Below, in pieces: positions 17,073 to 24,181 of a stretch of 24,181 nt of DNA. The translations under genes and the position numbers were made by a program. This DNA comes from Emiliania huxleyi CCMP1516. Its lineage: Eukaryota; Haptophyta; Isochrysidales; Noelaerhabdaceae. The number at the start of each line of letters is the position of its first letter. The first letter of the stretch is position 1. The notes beneath the pieces are model-generated. The model saw nothing but the letters and a program-made list of their open reading frames with translations. It made no database searches and was not told the origin of the DNA. The DNA is taken from contig NW_005196020.1 of NCBI RefSeq assembly GCF_000372725.1, positions 506,497-530,677 of the forward strand, given 5' to 3'.

Positions 17073-17534
17073 TCAGCCAGCAAGGCAGACCTTTACGGCG
17101 CGGCTGCGGGCGCGTTTGCAGTGACATGCGATCCATGTGGCAGCAAAGGCACGGCGGGAGTAGCGCGTATGCAGGCTGGTGAGCGAGGGTGGCGCGTCGC
17201 GAGTGGCGGTGCAGCCAGTCGGTGGCGGGTGCTGGCGACCGGCAGAGAGATGCAGACGGCGCGAGAGATGACCCTGCGGAGAGGCGAGGTGACGGGCGAT
17301 CCGCGACGGTGGGAGAGGGCTGAGCATCGCCATGTCTCGCTCCGGCACCATCTTGCCGAAGCGCAGGCCCGGGAAGGCGGTGTTTTTGATGTAGCGGAGC
17401 CGCGCCGTGTCGTGCTTGTTGTACCGCCCTTGGCGGCCGGCGTAGCGCTGGTGCACACCGTGCAAGATCGACTGCAGCTCGAGCTGGTGGCTGACGATGT
17501 CCTCGCCGCTCTGCAGCGCCGGCGACAGGCACAT
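17073..17534 (-). CDS. Hypothetical protein fragment
   Basis: The ATG at 17534 starts MCLSPALQSGEDIVSHQLEL and continues QSILHGVHQRYAGRQGRYNK, then HDTARLRYIKNTAFPGLRFG and KMVPERDMAML. This part has mixed, non-repetitive composition typical of real coding sequence. The C-terminal half (from about residue 75) becomes Pro/Ser/Arg-rich and may be past a splice site. I recognise no family. The start overlaps the N-terminal frame of the polyproline protein on the other strand, so at least one of the two starts is misplaced. Confidence 0.4.
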   Translation of the reverse strand: MCLSPALQSGEDIVSHQLELQSILHGVHQRYAGRQGRYNKHDTARLRYIKNTAFPGLRFGKMVPERDMAMLSPLPPSRIARHLASPQGHLSRRLHLSAGRQHPPPTGCTATRDAPPSLTSLHTRYSRRAFAATWIACHCKRARSRAVKVCLAG

Positions 17535-18834
17535 GGCGCCAGCAGAGGAGATCTGCGAACAGGGCGAGTCGACGCTGGCAGGTCAAGCAGCGCAAGGCGC
17601 GCGATACACAGCGTCGACTCGCTACCAGCAACGAATGGGTACCCTCCCCGATAAAGGGGAATCCAAGGGGGGAACAGGCCAAGCCTTCTTGGCTTCCGCG
17701 AGCCCCTCCAACCAAATGGTCCCGGCGGTCGGCGGTTGGTCGGCGGGAGATCTCTGGCCGCTCGCCGGCGGACAACGCGGCGGTTGCCGGGTGGAGCACG
17801 GCGCGTATGGTTCGGTTGACACAATTTTGGGCGTGAGCGAGGCCGAGTGCCAGGCCCTGTGCCGCGATAGTCGAGATTGCCTCGCAACCGACTACCACTT
17901 CACTGGCGGGCCCGAAAACAGCTGCGATCTCCACAAGAAGCCGGTGCTGCACGTCCTCCCGATGGGCGAGCACGCGTGCCGCATCAAGCCCGCCCCGGGG
18001 CAGAGCGGCTTTCGCGGAGAGACATTAGCCTTCAACGGGGAGGTGACTCACCTGCCGGCGCCTCCCCTCCCTCGGCCGCCTCCGCCACCGTCGCCGCCAT
18101 CGCCGCCGCCATCACCGCCGTCGCCGCCACCACCGCCACTGCCGCCGCCGCTGCCTCCCTCGCCACCATCGCCGCCACCACCGCTGTCGCCGCCACCACC
18201 GCCAACTCCACCGCCACCGGACAGCCCGCCACCGCAGTCCCCGCCACCGCCACCACCGCCGCCTCCCTCGCCACCACTGCCGCCGGACAGCCCGCCACCG
18301 CAGTCCCCGCCACCGCCACCACCGCCGCCTCCCTCGCCACCACTGCCGCCGCCGCCCTTCCCGCCGCGACCCCCGCCGTCGCCACCGCAGTCCCCGCCAC
18401 CGCCGCCTCCCTCGCCACCACTGCCGCCGCCGCCCTTCCCGCCGCGACCCCCGCCGTCGCCTCCGCCGCCACCGCCACCGCCGTTGCCACCGCCACCACC
18501 ATCGCCATCTCCGTCCCCGCCACCTCCGTCCCCGCCACCTCCGTCCCCGCCACCTCCGTCTACACCGCCGCCGGCGCCGCCGCCCCCTCCGCCAGGCGCA
18601 CTTGAAGCCACTGGCGTTCTGCTGGGTGCCGCCGCCTACTCCATGAAGGTCTCGATGATTGGGGCGGCGCTGGTGGTGGTGTGGGCGTGGGTGGCCGAGA
18701 GATGCATCCGTGATCGGCCGCGGCGCCGGCTCGCGTCGCAATGGACGCAGATGGCGGAGCGGAGCATCGACGAGCGGCGCACCTTGCGAAGGAGCCTAGA
18801 CTCGATTAGACTCGATATTAGTCGGCTGCGATAG
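17497..18834 (+). CDS. PAN/apple-like, polyproline, single-pass membrane protein (wall glycoprotein type)
   Basis: The frame from the ATG at 17497 gives 445 residues; the true start is probably later (for example 17533 or 17636) or in another exon, as no signal peptide is seen. Residues about 94-165 form a PAN/apple-like cysteine module: GGCRVEHGAYGS, ECQALCRDSRDCLATDYHF, NSCDLHKKPV, HACRI, with six cysteines. Residues about 187-368 are SPPPP/SPPPPPP repeats, typical of hydroxyproline-rich extracellular matrix proteins, with internal duplications (PPLPPDSPPPQSPPPPPPP twice; PFPPRPPPSPP twice). A hydrophobic stretch (GVLLGAAAYSMKVSMIGAAL, then VVVWAWVAE) and an Arg-rich tail (ERSIDERRTLRRSLDSIRL) follow. 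Apple modules bind protein or carbohydrate; the Pro-rich region would be a glycosylated stalk and the tail cytosolic. Confidence 0.75.
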   Translation: MSSPLCSAGDRHMAPAEEICEQGESTLAGQAAQGARYTASTRYQQRMGTLPDKGESKGGTGQAFLASASPSNQMVPAVGGWSAGDLWPLAGGQRGGCRVEHGAYGSVDTILGVSEAECQALCRDSRDCLATDYHFTGGPENSCDLHKKPVLHVLPMGEHACRIKPAPGQSGFRGETLAFNGEVTHLPAPPLPRPPPPPSPPSPPPSPPSPPPPPLPPPLPPSPPSPPPPLSPPPPPTPPPPDSPPPQSPPPPPPPPPSPPLPPDSPPPQSPPPPPPPPPSPPLPPPPFPPRPPPSPPQSPPPPPPSPPLPPPPFPPRPPPSPPPPPPPPLPPPPPSPSPSPPPPSPPPPSPPPPSTPPPAPPPPPPGALEATGVLLGAAAYSMKVSMIGAALVVVWAWVAERCIRDRPRRRLASQWTQMAERSIDERRTLRRSLDSIRLDISRLR

Positions 18835-19441
18835 CATCTCGCGCTGCACCCGCGGCGAGTGTGGGTGAGGAGAAGGGTACGTCCTGCATGTCGGTACCCA
18901 GCCGCCCGAGGGAGGAACGGGATGGCTCAAAACAGTTAGGAACAAACACGTCTAGAAAAGGAGCGTTCGAATTCTTTTGCGCGCTAAAATTCTTTTTGTC
19001 CCTATGTCCGACGCCAGGGCGGAAGACGTCAGTCCTGGCGCCACGACGGCCAGGACGATCAACAAGTCATTTTCGATTTTGGAACTCGGCCGTCGTCAAG
19101 AGCACAAGAGGCAGGTCGCCGCCTTTGACCGTGAATGTGAGTGCACTCGCGCTCTCACAACACGCCGACTACGCCCAGTGGCTGGACGGGCTCGGCGTCA
19201 TGAGACCTCGGTCCAGCTCTCCATCGGTTCCCGAGCCAGATCCGACGAGGCGGGCGGCTGGAACCGTGGACGGATAAAGCCGTACAAGCAAGGAACGCTC
19301 ATCCGCGCCCGGCCCCCCTCCACCGCTTTTCGTCCGCGCGAGCGCGGCTTGCGGCTCTTGCCAAACACCCCCCGCTTCCGAGCTCTACGGTAGCAAAGAT
19401 GCAGGCCAGCAGGCGATTTATCCGCGGAAATTGTCAGGATC
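18835..19441. other. Intergenic
   Basis: No supported gene. CGCCAGG...CCTGGCG (about 19011-19039) can form a 7-bp stem. Frames here lack domains. Confidence 0.3.
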
Positions 19442-19639
19442 ATGGGCGACATCGGTCAAGTGATGGGGGAAGTCAAATCCTGGCTCACGAGCTCCTTGTA
19501 CCTTGAGCTTCTCCAAACGATCGTTAAGGGGACGCGGCTAGTCGGGGGAGGTGTTCAGTGCTACAGGAGCGCCCGCACGTTAGGATTGCGAGTGCTGTCG
19601 CTCGGAGGCATTTCGCTAGAGTCGAGAGCAAAGGAGTAG
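19442..19639 (+). CDS. Small hypothetical ORF
   Basis: 65 codons from an ATG: MGDIGQVMGEVKSWLTSSLY, LELLQTIVKGTRLVGGGVQC, ending SLESRAKE. The composition is ordinary and amphipathic, with lower GC than its surroundings. I recognise no family and see no splice links. It could be one exon or chance. Confidence 0.25.
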   Translation: MGDIGQVMGEVKSWLTSSLYLELLQTIVKGTRLVGGGVQCYRSARTLGLRVLSLGGISLESRAKE

Positions 19640-19922
19640 GAGAGCGCCCACCACTTCTCCGGAGAAGTAGAGCCGTAGGTAGGTCCTTCACAGCGCGAGT
19701 GAATTTCTTTTAGTTTGTTGTTGCGTACGCAGCTTCGCTGTATATATCGCCGCCGCCAACGGCTGCGGCGAACGTCTCTTCACCACACTTCTACTGCTGT
19801 GAACAGGTTCGGCGTCGTTCGTTGTCGGCGGGGAGCCTTCTGCAAACAGCGTCTCTTCGCAGCTCTTCCCGCTTTTCCTTGCGTGTGTGAGTGCCAGTAG
19901 TGGCACGCCAGCGGTTACTTTA
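19640..19922. other. Intergenic with TATA-like and inverted sequences
   Basis: GTATATATCG at about 19740 is TATA-like. CGCCGCCAACGGCTGCGGCG beside it forms an imperfect hairpin. No gene is seen. Confidence 0.25.
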
Positions 19923-20373
19923 TTAGTGCCCGGCCGTGTTTCTTCTTCGGCATTTCTCCTGTCCTCCGAGGACATCTTGTGGAGCAGACCCGGCAGTTGT
20001 CTGGCCGCCGATCATGGTTTCGCTCGCCCTCCTTTTGCACGTCGGCCTCACTAGCCTCGTTTCCGCGCTCGAGCTCGGGCCTCCAGCCCTCATCAGCCGG
20101 AGGCGCTTGGCCGCAGCCGCCCTGACTCTGGCCACGGCAACACGCAGCACCAGCTGCTGCCGAAGAAGGTCGAGGGCTTGGCTGGCCAACGCGTCGTCGC
20201 TGTCTCGGCTGGGATCGCTCACAGCCTCGCCATCACTGCTGACGGCAGCGTCTGGAGCTAGGGCTGGGGAGGGCATGGCCGGTTGGGCCACGGCGACGAG
20301 AAGACCCAGCTGCTGCCGAACGAAGAAGATCGAGGCCTTTGCTGGCCAGCGCGGCATCGCTGTGTCGGCTGGA
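19923..20373 (-). pseudogene. Leucine-rich repeat-unit protein with internal frameshift
   Basis: The frame ending at 19923 contains SDDALASQALDLLRQQLVLR followed by VAVARVRAAAAKRLRLMR. About 165 bp upstream the same motif recurs as SDAALASKGLDLLR, but a 4-base insertion (CTTCGTTCGG against CTTCGG) shifts the frame before RQQLGLLVAVAQP. A pyrimidine-rich sequence ending CATCTCCAG lies just upstream (about 20375-20395) and looks like a splice acceptor, continuous with the cassette array to the right. The C-terminus is basic (TCKRRASETM, CRRRNTAGH). The repeated heptad-like leucines suggest a coiled coil. No family recognised. Confidence 0.4.
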
Positions 20374-20464
20374 GATGTGCACAGAAAGAAACCGACAACC
20401 CAAGGGAGGGATGGGAGGACGGTACGCCGCCACCATACAGGGATTTTAGGGGAGAAGTGTGGTG

Positions 20465-20630
20465 TTAGCCGTCGCCCACCCTCGGGCGTCTACCACTTCC
20501 TATCTCTCTCCGCAGTTTCTCACCCATTCTCGCAGCGACCTTCATGCCACCTCGCGTTCTTCCCACTCTCGTCGTTCTCTCTCCTGCTGTCTCTTCCCCT
20601 GACTCATCGCTCTCCTCGGCCTGGAACTCA
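20465..20630 (-). pseudogene. Cassette A: truncated Arg/Glu-rich terminal exon
   Basis: The homologous part encodes AEESDESGEETAGERTTRVG, GGMKVAARMGEKLRREIG, RRPRVGDG-stop. It is close to cassette B, but its upstream half is replaced by unrelated sequence (CAGGCATGGGTCTTGAGTTC), so it is probably a truncated copy. Confidence 0.45.
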
Positions 20631-21164
20631 AGACCCATGCCTGGCTGTCGCGCGCGGACGTGGAGGTTATGAGGAGGAGGAGCCCGGTGGATAAGCTAGA
20701 CATGGGAGTGAGGGGAGTGCCCGACACCGGTGGGGGAGTGAATGGGGAGGCAGAGCACCTGGGCATCCACTGGCACGGCGCCGCCCGTGCACCCGAGCAG
20801 CGCGAGGGCCAAGAGCGCCAAGAATCGAGCCAGCATGAGCGTCATTGCTGCCATCGATCGCTAATGCCTACTCAGTAATGAGGCTCACGTAGTGTCAGCA
20901 TCGGCCGCGTGAGCAGGGCGGGAAGGCGCTCGCGCCGCCGCTCGCGCGGATCCAGAAAACGAGCGGGCGGTTGAAGCTGCAACTGCGCTGAAGAAGCTGT
21001 CGTTGGCACACGCCGGCGGGCGCTTTGGTGGCGACACTTTTGAGAGGACCCCGCTTCGAGGGGAGAGAGACATGCAAAGAAAGAAAGAAAACAGACAACC
21101 CAAGGGAGGGATGGGAGGACGGTACGCCGCCACCACACAGGGATTTTAGGGGAGAAGTGTGGTG

Positions 21165-21420
21165 TTAGCCGTCGCCCACCCTCGGGCGTCTACCACTTCC
21201 TATCTCTCTCCGCAGTTTCTCACCAATTCTCGCAGCGACCTTCATGCCACCTCGCGTTCTTCCCACTCTCGTCGTTCTCTCTCCTGCTGTCTCTTCCCCT
21301 GACTCATCGCTCTCCTCGGCCTCGTTCTGAGACGCCGCTGTCGTCTGCCGATCTCTTGCTCTCGCTGCTTCTCTCGCCTTTCTGCGTAACTCCGCTCTCC
21401 TCTCCGCGTATTTTGGCGAA
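21165..21420 (-). CDS. Cassette B: Arg/Glu-rich terminal exon
   Basis: It encodes YAERRAELRRKAREAARARD, RQTTAASQNEAEESDESGEE, GRTRGGMKVAARIGEKLRRE and PRVGDG-stop. It shares the reading frame of the C and D copies. The 5' part differs: a different sequence (about 21420-21480, with CACACAG as a possible acceptor) sits between the CTTT tract and the conserved part. The charged composition suggests a coiled coil with a basic, AT-hook-like GRTRGG. Confidence 0.5.
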
Positions 21421-21580
21421 CCTGTGTGCTGTGCGAAAGTCCAGTGTTGAATTCTTTTCTTTGCGAGCCAGTCCCGTGCCCAGTGTAAAAGAAAGAAAGA
21501 AAACAGACAACCCAAAGGGAGGGATGGGAGAACGGCACGCCGCCACCACACAGGGATTTTAAGGAGAGGGGTGTGGTGCG

Positions 21581-21850
21581 CTAGCCGTCGCCCACCCTTG
21601 GGCGTCCGCCTCTTCCTATCTCTCTTCGCAGTCTCTCTCCGATTCTCGCTGCAACCTTCGTGCCACCTCGCGGTCTCCCCCTTCTCGTCGTGCTCTCCCT
21701 TGTCGCATCTTCCTCTGTCGCGTCGCTCTCCTCTGCCTCGTTCTGCGACGCCGCCGCCGCCTGCCGTTCCCTTGTTCTCTCGGCTTCTTTCGCCTTTCGC
21801 GCAGCTCCGCCCTCCTTCCTTGCTGCAAATCCTGAGTCTATCGAGCTCTC
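21581..21850 (-). CDS. Cassette C: 90-codon Arg/Glu-rich terminal exon
   Basis: It follows TTTCTTTCTTTTACACTGAG at 21851-21870 and begins in phase: ESSIDSGFAARKEGGAARKA, KEAERTRERQAAAASQNEAE, ESDATEEDATRESTTRRGRP, RGGTKVAARIGERLRREIG, ending PRVGDG-stop. The length is exactly 270 nt, as in cassette D. The reading frame is intact despite many substitutions, which argues that the frame has been under selection or that the duplication is young. It probably forms a coiled coil plus a basic tail. Confidence 0.55.
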   Translation of the reverse strand, partial: ESSIDSGFAARKEGGAARKAKEAERTRERQAAAASQNEAEESDATEEDATRESTTRRGRPRGGTKVAARIGERLRREIGRGGRPRVGDG

Positions 21851-21946
21851 CTCAGTGTAAAAGAAAGAAAGAATTTTACAACAAAACTCTCTCACACGAC
21901 ACCGGGTACGGCACTGGCACTACAAAGGACACAGCAGACGGCCCCC

Positions 21947-22099
21947 TCAGAGGCCGTCGTCATCGAACAAGTCGATCTCTGCACGATTTAGCCCTCCCGA
22001 GCCGTAATCCTCCCCAAAGGGAGCCAGCTCCGCGCGCTCCTCGCGCTCCTCCTTGGCGCGCCCCTTCGCCGCCCGCCGGCGGCGGTGGTTCGCGTCCGC
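21947..22099 (-). CDS. Unrelated 51-codon terminal exon with acidic C-terminus
   Basis: It follows TTTCTTTCTTTGAG (minus strand, about 22100-22115) and begins in phase: ADANHRRRRAAKGRAKEERE, ERAELAPFGEDYGSGGLNRA, EIDLFDDDGL-stop. It uses the same acceptor module as the cassettes but different coding sequence, with a basic start and an acidic end. The composition is convincing for a real protein C-terminus. Its upstream partner exon is unknown; the F-box exon at 22565-22930 is a candidate. Confidence 0.55.
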   Translation of the reverse strand, partial: ADANHRRRRAAKGRAKEEREERAELAPFGEDYGSGGLNRAEIDLFDDDGL

Positions 22100-22245
22100 C
22101 TCAAAGAAAGAAAGAAAACAGACAACCCAAGGGAGGGATGGGATCTCCTCAGTAAAGAAAGAAAGAAAACAGACAACCCAAGGGAGGGATGGGAGAACGG
22201 CACGCCGCCACCACACAGGGATTTTAAGGAGAGGAGTGTGATGCG

Positions 22246-22515
22246 CTAGCCGTCGCCCACCCTGGGGAGTCTGCCTCTTCGTATCTCTTTTCGCAGTCTC
22301 TCGCCGCTTCTCGCTGCAACCTTCATGCCACCTCGCGGCCGTCCCACTCTCATCGTTCTCTCCCTTGTCACTTCCTCCTCTGTCGCGTCGTTCTCTTCTG
22401 CCTCGTCCTGCGGCGCCGCCGCCTGCCGGTCCCTTGTTCTCGCGGCTTCTTTCGCCTTTCGGCGCAACTCCGTCCTCCTCGCGGCGTATCCTGGCCCCTC
22501 AAGTCTATCGAGCTC
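22246..22515 (-). CDS. Cassette D: 90-codon Arg/Glu-rich terminal exon
   Basis: It follows TTTCTTTCTTTTTTACTGAG at 22516-22535 and begins in phase: ELDRLEGPGYAARRTELRRK, AKEAARTRDRQAAAPQDEAE, ENDATEEEVTRERTMRVGRP, RGGMKVAARSGERLRKEI, ending PRVGDG-stop. It is the copy nearest the F-box exon and the most diverged from A/B. GRPRGG resembles an AT-hook core. Length and phase match cassette C exactly. Confidence 0.55.
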   Translation of the reverse strand, partial: ELDRLEGPGYAARRTELRRKAKEAARTRDRQAAAPQDEAEENDATEEEVTRERTMRVGRPRGGMKVAARSGERLRKEIRRGRLPRVGDG

Positions 22516-22564
22516 CTCAGTAAAAAAGAAAGAAAGAAAAACACACAACCCAAGGGAGGGATCC

Positions 22565-22930
22565 TCAGTGTTGTGCGAGGGGGCTGTGCCGTTGGCCCGC
22601 CGCAAGCCTCGCCGGCGGGTTGGACTCGCGCAGCAAGGCATACAAGCACAGCCACCGCACGGCGCAGCTCTCGCCCTCTGGCTGCGCCGGCGGCTCGTAG
22701 CCGGCCTCTTGCAGGCGCAAGCGGATGCCCTCCACCGCAAGCGAGGCGTGGAAGAGCAGCGAGACGGCCGCGACGCGAGCGATGTCGGCGGGGTCGCAGC
22801 GAGAGAAGACGCGCACGATGAGGTCCGTGGGGAGGTCGAGGAGGCGGGTCGGCGGCAGCGTGGCTGGCGAGGGCGAGGCGGTGGCGGCGGCGGCGAGGCG
22901 GCGCGAGCGGCGGCGCGGCGGGGTGGACAT
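22565..22930 (-). CDS. F-box protein N-terminus, cut off by the cassette module
   Basis: From the ATG at 22930 comes a basic leader (MSTPPRRRSRRLAAAATASP), then an F-box at residues 30-75: LLDLPTDLIVRVFSRCD, IARVAAVSLLFHASLAVEGI. Next is GESCAVRWLCLYALLRESNP, a region that follows the F-box in many algal proteins. The frame stops at TGA (22565-22567) just where the cassette sequence (TGAGGATCCCTCCCTTGGG) begins. F-box proteins recruit substrates to SCF ubiquitin ligases through Skp1. Here the substrate-binding part is missing or lies in downstream alternative exons. No phase-compatible GT donor to cassette D was found with certainty. Confidence 0.65.
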   Translation of the reverse strand: MSTPPRRRSRRLAAAATASPSPATLPPTRLLDLPTDLIVRVFSRCDPADIARVAAVSLLFHASLAVEGIRLRLQEAGYEPPAQPEGESCAVRWLCLYALLRESNPPARLAAGQRHSPLAQH

Positions 22931-23381
22931 CGCGAGAAAAGAAAAAGGAAACGCCGCCGCGCACGTGCCTGACGCCGCCCGCCGCCGCGTCAGATTCTCG
23001 CGACGCGCGTCTCGAGCCCAGTCGCAGAGCCGCGCCGCGCCAGCAGCAGCATCTGCACCAGCAGCAGCACCATTACCACCACCAGCAGCAACAGAGAGAG
23101 GCAGTGCAGGCGCAGAAGCGCTCGCAGAGCGGCGCGCAGCGCCGCGCACGCCACGCTGCGGACCGTCGGACGAGCGCAGCGTACGTCGGCGGCGAGCCGC
23201 GTCGCCAGCCGTCTCGCGAGAGAGCGGCGCCGCCGCGTGCGCGCAGCAGCCGCCGCGGCAGAGGCGAGCCGCGGCGACGGCCGCACAACTGATAACTGCC
23301 ATTGGCGGTTTCGTGATACACACACACACACACCCCACACACACTCAGCCAGCGGCACAACACCACAACCCTCTGGGTGGG
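22931..23381. other. Shared upstream region of divergent genes
   Basis: It lies between the F-box ATG (minus) and the Pro-rich ATG (plus). It contains CAGCAGCAG-rich sequence at 23040-23100 and an (AC)n run with CCCC at 23319-23343. It is probably a bidirectional promoter region; no gene is supported in it. Confidence 0.35.
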
Positions 23382-23847
23382 ATGGCGCTTGTACCCCCTC
23401 GACTCAGAGACGCGTTCATGCCCTCGAGCGGCGGCGTAAGCCAAGCTTCACCACTCCCGCCTTTTGGCTCACGCCTACGCGCGACGCCGCTGCCTCCGCC
23501 CTCGCCGCCGCCCTTCCCGCCAGGCAAGGCTCCCCGCCCGCCGCCCTCTCCGCCGCCGCCGCCGCCGCGCCCGCCCACTCCGCCTCCTCGCCCTCCGAGT
23601 CCGCCTCCCAGCCCTCCACTGCCGTGCAGCGTGGTGCCGCGGGCGAGGTGCGGCGGCGTCCTCGCCTGCTACAAGGACGAGGCATGCTACACGCCGTGGA
23701 GAGACGCGCATAACGGCCTGGGATGCAACGCCGGGTCAGTCCATCCCGCCTGCCGCTACTGCGGCGGCAGAGATGTGCCACCGTGCCCAGAAGAGCCACC
23801 GCCCTCGGCGCCGCCGCCGCCGCTGCTGCCGCCGCCTCCTCTTCCGC

Positions 23848-23878
<31 letters not shown>

Positions 23879-24065
23879 CTCACCGCCCCCACCGTCACCG
23901 CCACCCGCGCGCCCGCCGCCGCCCTCGCCGCCGCCACCTTCACCGCCGCCCCCGTCACCGCCCCCCTCTCCGCCCCCGTCGTCGCCACCGCCGTCTCCAC
24001 CGCCGCCCTCGCCGCCCCCCTCGCCGCCCCCGCCGCCCCCGTCGCCGCCCTCGCCGCCCCCGTCG

Positions 24066-24121
<56 letters not shown>

Positions 24122-24181
24122 CCCGCCGCCGGCGCCGCCGCCGCCGGCGCGGGCGCCGCCGCCGGGGCCGCCGCCGCCGCC
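23382..24181 (+). CDS. Pro-rich extracellular protein with Cys-rich module (3' end outside window)
   Basis: The ATG at 23382 (or 23418) opens MALVPPRLRDAFMPSSGGVS. A Pro-rich stretch (PPPSPPPFPP, PPPRPPSPPPSPP) follows, then a cysteine-rich module: LPCSVVPRARCGGVLACYKD, EACYTPWRDAHNGLGCNAGS, HPACRYCGGRDVPPC, with nine or more cysteines. The frame then stays open as SPPP/PPPP repeats to the window end, which is almost pure CCG. The alternation of Cys module and polyproline resembles pherophorin-type algal matrix glycoproteins, though I cannot assign the module to a named domain. There is no clear signal peptide in the visible start, so a 5' exon may be missing. CCG repeats make assembly errors likely near the edge. 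Confidence 0.65.

Larger units (their letters stand above)
20384..22562 (-). repeat. Tandem cassette array: CTTT-rich acceptor-like module plus terminal exon
   Basis: On the minus strand, TCCCTCCCTTGGGTTGTCTG followed by TTTTCTTTCTTTCTTT occurs near 20384 (degenerate), 21076, 21489, 22105, 22153 and 22530. To its left lie CACACCAC-CTTCTCC, an AAAATCCCTGTGTGGTGGCG block and a coding stretch ending PRVGDG-stop, with stops at 20465, 21165, 21581 and 22246. Spacings are 700, 416 and 665 bp. At 22105-22160 the acceptor module alone is duplicated. The direction of coding, polypyrimidine tract and AG is consistent in all copies. Confidence 0.85.

Noticed and set aside
18032..18611. Gly-rich or Ala/Val-rich proteins on the strand opposite the polyproline region
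   Set aside because: CCN repeats read as GGN on the other strand, so these open frames follow from composition alone. The plus frame is supported by the cysteine module and transmembrane helix.
19740..19750. TATA box for a plus-strand gene at 19936
   Set aside because: The plus-strand frame there has no domain and the minus strand carries the repeated leucine-rich unit, so the TATATAT is probably fortuitous.

Overview
The window looks like nuclear DNA from a GC-rich unicellular eukaryotic alga. A haptophyte (Emiliania/Chrysochromulina type) is the best guess and a pelagophyte such as Aureococcus the main alternative. The reasons are strong GC bias, long Pro/Ser hydroxyproline-rich-glycoprotein-like proteins, short GT-AG introns in several genes, interstitial CCCTAA (TTAGGG-type) repeats, and a eukaryotic beta-alpha fused nitrile hydratase. 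No rRNA, tRNA, CRISPR array or bacterial operon structure was seen. Gene models are inferred by eye from reading frames, splice-like signals and remembered protein families.

Layout. 1-775 (-): thioredoxin-domain protein running off the left edge. 2367-3740 (-): a membrane-anchored guanidino-group-modifying enzyme of the agmatine deiminase / Porphyromonas-type peptidylarginine deiminase family. 4092-4841 (-): a PDZ-like membrane protein, divergent from a small spliced membrane protein at 5069-5442 (+). 6234-7743 (-): a calycin-like/GNAT two-domain protein whose 5' part is broken by an in-frame stop, with an ankyrin fragment upstream. 9227-9594: a 368-bp transposable element with 25-bp inverted termini. 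10359-11096 (-): a disordered Ser/Pro-rich protein. 11204-12232 (+): a basic, Gly/Lys/Arg-rich repeat protein with a likely one-base frameshift. 12943-13172 (+): a tiny spliced membrane protein behind a TATA box.

The centrepiece is 13326-15974 (+). A cobalt-type nitrile hydratase (beta N-terminal part plus alpha) is fused in frame, through a polyproline linker, to an arylformamidase-like alpha/beta hydrolase. Its first intron is a roughly 550-bp array in which telomere-like CCCTAA repeats alternate with copies of the flanking 30-bp exon edge. Hydration followed by hydrolysis would make one polypeptide able to process a nitrile (or isonitrile) in two steps; that pathway is inference.

The right third holds diverged dispersed repeats (16.2-16.9 kb), a PAN/apple-like plus polyproline membrane protein (17497-18834, +), and a minus-strand cluster (19923-22930). 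In that cluster an F-box exon is followed by tandem cassettes, each made of a CTTT-rich splice-acceptor-like module and a terminal exon. Two of these exons are exactly 90 codons long and a different 51-codon terminal exon sits among them. A second Pro-rich/Cys-rich wall-type protein starts at 23382 and runs off the right edge.
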